NCBI RefSeq assembly: GCF_000382325.1
Contig: NZ_KB908057.1
Span: 302,783-366,782 of the forward strand
Length of the DNA stretch: 64,000 bases
Reading direction: 5' to 3'
From: Woodsholea maritima DSM 17123
GTDB lineage: Bacteria > Pseudomonadota > Alphaproteobacteria > Caulobacterales > Maricaulaceae
Position 1 is the stretch's first letter. Each line of letters starts with the position of its first letter. Below the pieces are notes generated by a model that did no database searches, was not told the origin of the DNA, and worked only from the letters and a program-made list of their open reading frames with translations. Positions 60,075-64,000 of this stretch are shown piece after piece. Made by a program: the position numbers and the translations under genes.

Positions 60075-61970
60075 ATGACCACACTCTCAACACGCGCCGA
60101 AGTGATTGAACGTCTATCGCGCTCTGGCCAGCGCGGGGTTTTGCGCTGCTTGACCTGTGGGTCGGTGGATGATGGCAAATCGACCTTGATCGGGCGCTTG
60201 CTGTATGATTCTAAACTGTTGTTTGAAGATCAGATCTACAGCCTGCAACGCGATTCCAGAAAACATGGCACGACCGGCGAAGAAATGGATTTCGCCCTGT
60301 TGCTCGATGGGTTGGAAGCCGAGCGGGAGCAAGGCATCACCATTGATGTGGCTTATCGCTTCTTCAACACCGAAAAGCGTAAATTCGTCATCGCCGATAC
60401 GCCGGGCCATGAACAATATACCCGCAATATGGCGACGGGGGCTTCAACGGCTGATCTCGCGATCATTTTGATTGATGCGCGTAAAGGCGTTTTGGTTCAG
60501 ACGCTTCGCCATACTTATATCGCCAAAATGATGGGCATTCGTCACATCGTGCTGGCCGTCAACAAGATGGATCTGGTGGAGTATTCGCGCGCGCGTTTCC
60601 ATGAGATTGTCTGCGAGTATCTCAAAACCGCTGAAGGCTTGGGCTTTGAGAGCATCACCCCGATCCCGATGTCGGCGCGCTATGGCCACAATGTCTCTGA
60701 GACTTCAGCTGAGATGCCTTGGCACAAAGGCCCCACCTTGTTGGAGCATTTGGAGAGCATTGATATCGAAGGCGAAAATGCTCAAGACGCGTTTCGTTTT
60801 CCGGTGCAATGGGTCAACCGGCCCAATCTGGATTTCCGTGGCTTTTCCGGGACGATTGCGGGCGGTCAGGTCAGTGTCGGTGATGACATCACCGTCGCGC
60901 AAAGTGGTAAAACCGCCAAGATTGCCCGGATTGTGACCGCCGATGGCGATTGGGCGACGGCGGCCAAGGGTGATGCGGTGACTTTGGTGTTAGATCGTGA
61001 GATCGACATTGCGCGCGGCGATGTCATCACCTCCAGCGCGCAGCGCAGCGAGGTCTCCGATCAATTTGCGGCTGAAGTGCTGTGGATGCATGAAGATGCG
61101 CTGCTGCCCGGTCGCTCTTATCTTTTGAAAATTGGCGGCCAAGTTGTGCCCGCCAGCGTGACTGCGCTGAAACACCGCGTGGATGTGAACACCTATGATC
61201 AATTGCCCGCACGCAAGCTGGGCCTGAATGAGATCGGGGTGTGTAATGTCTCCACAGCGCGCGCCATTGCTTTTGATCCTTATAAGGATAACCGCGAAAC
61301 TGGCTCTTTCATTCTGATCGACCGCTTCACCCATCAAACGGTGGGGGCGGGCATGATCGAATTTGGTCTGCGCCGGGCCAGTAATATTCACACCCATGCC
61401 ATGGATGTGACCAAGGATCGCCGCGCCGCTATGAAGGGTCAAAAGCCGGTCCTGTTGTGGTTCACAGGTCTATCGGGCGCGGGTAAGTCCACGATTGCTA
61501 ATCTGGTGGAGCGTAAGCTGGCCGATGCGGGCGCGCATACCTACAGCCTGGATGGCGACAATGTACGCCATGGCCTCAATAAAGATCTGGGCTTTACCGA
61601 TGTCGACCGGGTGGAAAATATCCGCCGGATTGGGGAAGTGGCCAAATTGATGCTGGATGCTGGTCTGATCGTGACCTCGTCCTTCATCTCCCCCTTCCGC
61701 TCAGAACGCTCCATGGTGCGTGATCTGATGGGCGATCAGGAATTTGTTGAGATCTTCATCGACGCCCCGATCAGCGTGTGTGAACAACGTGATCCCAAGG
61801 GGCTTTATAAAAAGGCCAAGGCGGGCGAGATCAAAAACTTCACCGGTTTTGATAGCCCTTATGAAAGCCCTGAAGCGCCGGAAGTGCACATTGATACCTC
61901 GCTGGTCAGTGCCGAAGATGGCGCCAATCAGATCATTGCGTATCTGAATGCGACAGGTCGCTTTGGTTAG
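60075..61970 (+). CDS. cysNC: Sulfate adenylyltransferase subunit 1/APS kinase fusion
   Basis: The 631-residue fusion has a CysN GTPase at residues 1-440 and a CysC kinase from about 440 to the end. The GTPase shows GSVDDGKS (29-36), DTPGHEQ (108-114) and NKMD. The kinase shows the P-loop GLSGAGKS (465-472) and the segment [15 protein letters not shown]. It makes APS with CysD, then PAPS. PAPS is used for sulfation of surface molecules or for sulfate reduction; no PAPS reductase or sulfotransferase lies in the window. It starts 1 bp after cysD. Confidence 0.96.
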   Translation: MTTLSTRAEVIERLSRSGQRGVLRCLTCGSVDDGKSTLIGRLLYDSKLLFEDQIYSLQRDSRKHGTTGEEMDFALLLDGLEAEREQGITIDVAYRFFNTEKRKFVIADTPGHEQYTRNMATGASTADLAIILIDARKGVLVQTLRHTYIAKMMGIRHIVLAVNKMDLVEYSRARFHEIVCEYLKTAEGLGFESITPIPMSARYGHNVSETSAEMPWHKGPTLLEHLESIDIEGENAQDAFRFPVQWVNRPNLDFRGFSGTIAGGQVSVGDDITVAQSGKTAKIARIVTADGDWATAAKGDAVTLVLDREIDIARGDVITSSAQRSEVSDQFAAEVLWMHEDALLPGRSYLLKIGGQVVPASVTALKHRVDVNTYDQLPARKLGLNEIGVCNVSTARAIAFDPYKDNRETGSFILIDRFTHQTVGAGMIEFGLRRASNIHTHAMDVTKDRRAAMKGQKPVLLWFTGLSGAGKSTIANLVERKLADAGAHTYSLDGDNVRHGLNKDLGFTDVDRVENIRRIGEVAKLMLDAGLIVTSSFISPFRSERSMVRDLMGDQEFVEIFIDAPISVCEQRDPKGLYKKAKAGEIKNFTGFDSPYESPEAPEVHIDTSLVSAEDGANQIIAYLNATGRFG

Positions 61971-62220
61971 TCGCGTTTAAGGTGTTAGGGCCAGGACGGG
62001 CCTGAAGAAGGCGCAAAAATTCAGTGCGTTCTTCGCATACGGACAGCTTCTTCTCGGCGAGGAGAAGCTGTTCTTTTGTCGTGAACAGGATATCGCGTAA
62101 ATCCTTGATATATTGAGTGTGATCGTCAATTTCCTTGGCCTTGCGCCCGCCAATCCATAATAGTCCCCCTAAGGTGGACAAGATCCCAAACCATTGAAGC
62201 ATATCGCTGATCCAGTGCAT
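61933..62220 (-). CDS. Membrane-anchored coiled-coil protein
   Basis: The 95-residue protein has one hydrophobic helix at the N-terminus ([19 protein letters not shown]) and then a charged coiled-coil region ([34 protein letters not shown]). No family recognised. The ATG is preceded by AAGGAA at the end of the upstream gene, 3 bp away, so it is the last gene of the cluster at the right edge. Its last 38 bases overlap the end of cysNC on the other strand. Confidence 0.65.
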   Translation of the reverse strand: MHWISDMLQWFGILSTLGGLLWIGGRKAKEIDDHTQYIKDLRDILFTTKEQLLLAEKKLSVCEERTEFLRLLQARPGPNTLNATNQSDLSHSDTQ

Positions 62221-62223
62221 GGC

Positions 62224-62562
62224 CTATTCCTTATGAGGTGCGGCCTGGGTCATCGCCCCCTGGGCGGTGATGGTGATGGAAAACCCGCCCAGGCTCGCCG
62301 GGATCAAAAGCTGATGGTGGCGATCATACTCCCACTCACCAATATGAAGGCAGAGGCCAGCTTTGCCCTCAGGTGTTTCGATGATGCCCAAACCTTGTGC
62401 GATCGCACTCATCCCCAATTGGGCATTGGTCTCGGTTGAAAAGCGCAGCTGGGGGAGAAGGACCAGAACATGAAGCGCCTCATGTGCGGTAACCAGGCGG
62501 GCAAAGGCGCGCTCATCATCCAGCAAATGATCTAGCTGCGCATAGTCGAGATCGGGGGCCAT
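62224..62562 (-). CDS. Small protein homologous to the protease N-terminal domain
   Basis: The 112-residue protein aligns along its length with residues 1-110 of the protease encoded upstream. Shared positions include M-x-PDL-x-x-x-Q-x-x-HLL-x-D at the start, GL-x-I near residue 60, then a strand pattern L-x-L-x-x-x-E-x (LCLHIGEWEY against LSLRVREYTN) and a later I-x-I/V-x-I strand. No catalytic residues of the protease are present. It may regulate or fold the protease, or be a domain shed by duplication. AAAGGAA precedes the ATG. Confidence 0.75.
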   Translation of the reverse strand: MAPDLDYAQLDHLLDDERAFARLVTAHEALHVLVLLPQLRFSTETNAQLGMSAIAQGLGIIETPEGKAGLCLHIGEWEYDRHHQLLIPASLGGFSITITAQGAMTQAAPHKE

Positions 62563-62587
62563 GGCGGTTCCTTTAGACGTAAAGGCT

Positions 62588-62613
62588 GGCCCAGAGAGGT
62601 AAGGCTCTGGGCC
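62588..62613 (-). promoter_or_regulatory. Intergenic hairpin
   Basis: GGCCCAGAG (62588-62596) pairs with CTCTGGGCC (62605-62613) in the 65-bp spacer after the protease gene. On the minus strand it is followed by few T, so it may be a processing site or a weak terminator. Confidence 0.45.
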
Positions 62614-62627
62614 AAAGGCAATGTGAT

Positions 62628-63671
62628 TTAGATTTCAATCGTGACGGCGTGACCGGCCGCGGTGGTCAGCTCGGTCAACACTGTGGTGATTGGATTGGCA
62701 AAGGATACCCCAGCCGCCGCATTGTCAGCAAAATAAAGTCCGACAGGTTGGTTTTTAACCTGATCGGTGACGAGTGAACCGGAATCGCCTGCCGCACCGA
62801 AGGCCCCGCTCGTGCCGGTGATCTCAATCTGGTTGATGAAATGGGCGATGCGCGGCGCGGCCGCTGTGCCGTAATTGACGTTTTGCACAACCGCTGCGGC
62901 AGAGATGGATCCGCGTGTGGTGCCGGTGGTGCGCCCGGATTTTTGTACGCTTTGTTTCAGGCGCGGGGCCAGATTGGGCGTGCCGATTTTCTTGGGATCT
63001 TTACCGCCGCGGGTGACACCAGGAATGGCATTGGCGGCATTGCCTAAATTGCCGATGGCGGCGTCAACCTGGTTATTGGCCCCGGCTCCGAAATTGATGG
63101 CAACAACGGGGCCGACAGTGGCGATATTGTCGGCGGGCACTGCCCCGCCATCCAAACGTCCCGGCTGGCAGATATTCACATTGACGCCGGCGGGATCGAC
63201 GAAGACGTGATTATTGCTGAGAAGCGCGCGATTGCCGTTATATTTGATGGTGCAAGCCAAAGTTCCTGCTGCGTTGGCTCCGCTATTATGGATGGAAAAT
63301 CCGCCCGGCACGGGCCGTTGACGGGTGCGATAGCCCGCCCCGGCACGCACATCGCCAATCACGCGGATATGAACCGGGATGCTGCTGATTTCGCTGGGAA
63401 AGCTAGGCCGCCCCGTGATTTCATTGGTGTATTCGCGCACGCGCAGGCTGAGGGCTGGGCGATTAACTTCGCTGCCATTGATATTATGGTGGGTGATGGC
63501 CAGGCCCGTGACATTTTGCGGGTGGGTGATGTCATCAAAGGCATCATAATCATGAACTTGATCGAGGAAATACATCTCGTAAAGCTCATGATAGGCGGCC
63601 ATCAGCGTGTCGAACTCTGTATCATCTTGCAGCAGGTGATGGATTTGATCGATCTCTAGATCGGGGCGCAT
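62628..63671 (-). CDS. Trypsin-like serine protease with N-terminal extra domain
   Basis: The 347-residue protein has a chymotrypsin-like triad in order: His155 in LLSNNHVFVD, Asp203 in NQVDAAIG, and Ser297 in AAGDSGSL. The lead-in RQRPVPGGFSIHNSGANAAGTLA is typical of a bacterial trypsin-like group. About 110 residues at the N-terminus form a separate domain, MRPDLEIDQIHHLLQDDTEF and on, repeated as a stand-alone protein in the gene at 62224-62562. No signal peptide is visible. AGGAGA precedes the ATG. It may act in the cytoplasm or be exported by a route not visible. Confidence 0.85.
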   Translation of the reverse strand: MRPDLEIDQIHHLLQDDTEFDTLMAAYHELYEMYFLDQVHDYDAFDDITHPQNVTGLAITHHNINGSEVNRPALSLRVREYTNEITGRPSFPSEISSIPVHIRVIGDVRAGAGYRTRQRPVPGGFSIHNSGANAAGTLACTIKYNGNRALLSNNHVFVDPAGVNVNICQPGRLDGGAVPADNIATVGPVVAINFGAGANNQVDAAIGNLGNAANAIPGVTRGGKDPKKIGTPNLAPRLKQSVQKSGRTTGTTRGSISAAAVVQNVNYGTAAAPRIAHFINQIEITGTSGAFGAAGDSGSLVTDQVKNQPVGLYFADNAAAGVSFANPITTVLTELTTAAGHAVTIEI

Positions 63672-63689
63672 ATCGCTCTCCTATATCCG

Positions 63690-63719
63690 AAAAAAAGGGC
63701 TGATGACGTGCATCAGCCC
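63690..63719 (-). terminator. Rho-independent terminator
   Basis: On the minus strand GGGCTGATG pairs with CATCAGCCC, followed by seven T. It lies between the partial upstream gene and the protease, so those are probably separate transcripts or joined only by readthrough. Confidence 0.85.
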
Positions 63720-63730
63720 CGAAGTGTGAT

Positions 63731-64000
63731 TTAGTCGGCGACAGTGCCGGAGCCGTCGAAGACCATTTTCTCGCTGATAACGCCTAAGAGCAGCGGCAGC
63801 GTGCTCTTAACAGGGCCGATGACGATCGTGTTGCTATCGTCATGGAACTGAACATCGGTTTTATTGGCGTAGTAAGAATGGTGGGCGCTGCCAATGGAGA
63901 AGGGACCAATATTGATGGAGGTCGTGGTCTCTGACTTGAAGACCGAATTCATATACTGATAGTCAGAATGGCTGAGCGTCAGGGTGATCTTTGGTTCAAA
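63731..64000 (-). CDS. C-terminal part of an unknown protein
   Basis: The frame is open to the right edge of the window, so this is the last 89 residues of a larger protein. An ATG at 63952 lies inside this frame but is probably not the start. The visible part has alternating strands (TTTSINIGPFSIGSAHHSYY; NTIVIGPVKSTLPLLLG) and ends MVFDGSGTVAD. I do not recognise it. It is followed by a terminator and then the protease gene. Confidence 0.65.
   Translation of the reverse strand, partial: FEPKITLTLSHSDYQYMNSVFKSETTTSINIGPFSIGSAHHSYYANKTDVQFHDDSNTIVIGPVKSTLPLLLGVISEKMVFDGSGTVAD

Noticed and set aside
62588-62613. Strong terminator between the protease and the small-domain gene
   Set aside because: The stem is good but no proper T run follows on the minus strand, and the next gene has its own ribosome-binding site; listed only as a hairpin.
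1-64000. CRISPR arrays, prophage or insertion sequences
   Set aside because: No regularly spaced repeats, no transposase, integrase or phage structural proteins were seen on either strand.

Overview
The window reads as a chromosomal segment of a GC-rich alphaproteobacterium, most likely in or near the Caulobacterales/Maricaulales (Hyphomonadaceae-like). The evidence is a set of typical genes: cpdR next to an N-formylglutamate amidohydrolase, gapR (DUF2312), a TacA-like sigma-54 response regulator, COQ9 divergent from rpsU, split pntAA/pntAB/pntB beside an aa3-oxidase subunit IV, two DUF465 genes, and large TonB-dependent receptors of the kind these oligotrophs carry. This placement rests on gene content recalled from family knowledge; no search was run. 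No prophage, CRISPR array, insertion sequence or rRNA was seen.

Layout. 1-8.6 kb holds housekeeping genes: SDR fragment, TPR protein, ubiX, a diguanylate cyclase, purE-purK, GNAT-COQ9, rpsU, and an AhpD-like/TetR divergent pair around a perfect palindrome. 8.7-17.2 kb, mostly minus strand, has a NatAB-like ABC exporter, a DinB protein, two alpha/beta hydrolases and the proton-translocating transhydrogenase operon. 17.5-19.5 kb has a sigma-54 activator followed by a 520-bp repeat-rich spacer. 19.5-23.6 kb, minus strand, runs rpmJ-HAD hydrolase, then TPR-hydrolase-YGSN protein, gapR and an unknown basic protein. 23.9-31.6 kb has a lytic transglycosylase, an MFS exporter, motA, mnmC and a WecG-type glycosyltransferase, ending in tRNA-Val(GAC).

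31.9-40.5 kb is a compositionally distinct locus: TonB receptor, secreted prolyl-oligopeptidase-type S9 peptidase, TonB receptor. It looks like a peptide-scavenging unit. 40.7-45.2 kb has cpdR, an N-formylglutamate amidohydrolase, an XRE regulator, hisN, a lipoprotein with a methyltransferase fold, and a small heat-shock gene with a heat-shock-type promoter and a probable RNA thermometer. 45.4-50.3 kb, minus strand, has nadE, a pentapeptide-repeat protein, a shortened ribD and gpmA. 50.4-62 kb, plus strand, is a cell-surface sugar block: kdsD, phosphohexomutase, galU, glmS, a WbpE-like aminotransferase, a glycosyltransferase, then sulfate activation (cysD, cysNC). 62-64 kb, minus strand, is an unfamiliar cluster: a trypsin-like protease, a small protein that repeats the protease's N-terminal domain, a membrane-anchored coiled-coil protein, and the end of a larger unknown protein.

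The strongest points for follow-up are the apparent AUC start codon of rpsU, the protease/duplicated-domain cluster at the right edge, the internally deleted ribD, and the shared upstream element of the two TonB receptors. All starts and functions are read from the sequence and from general family knowledge.
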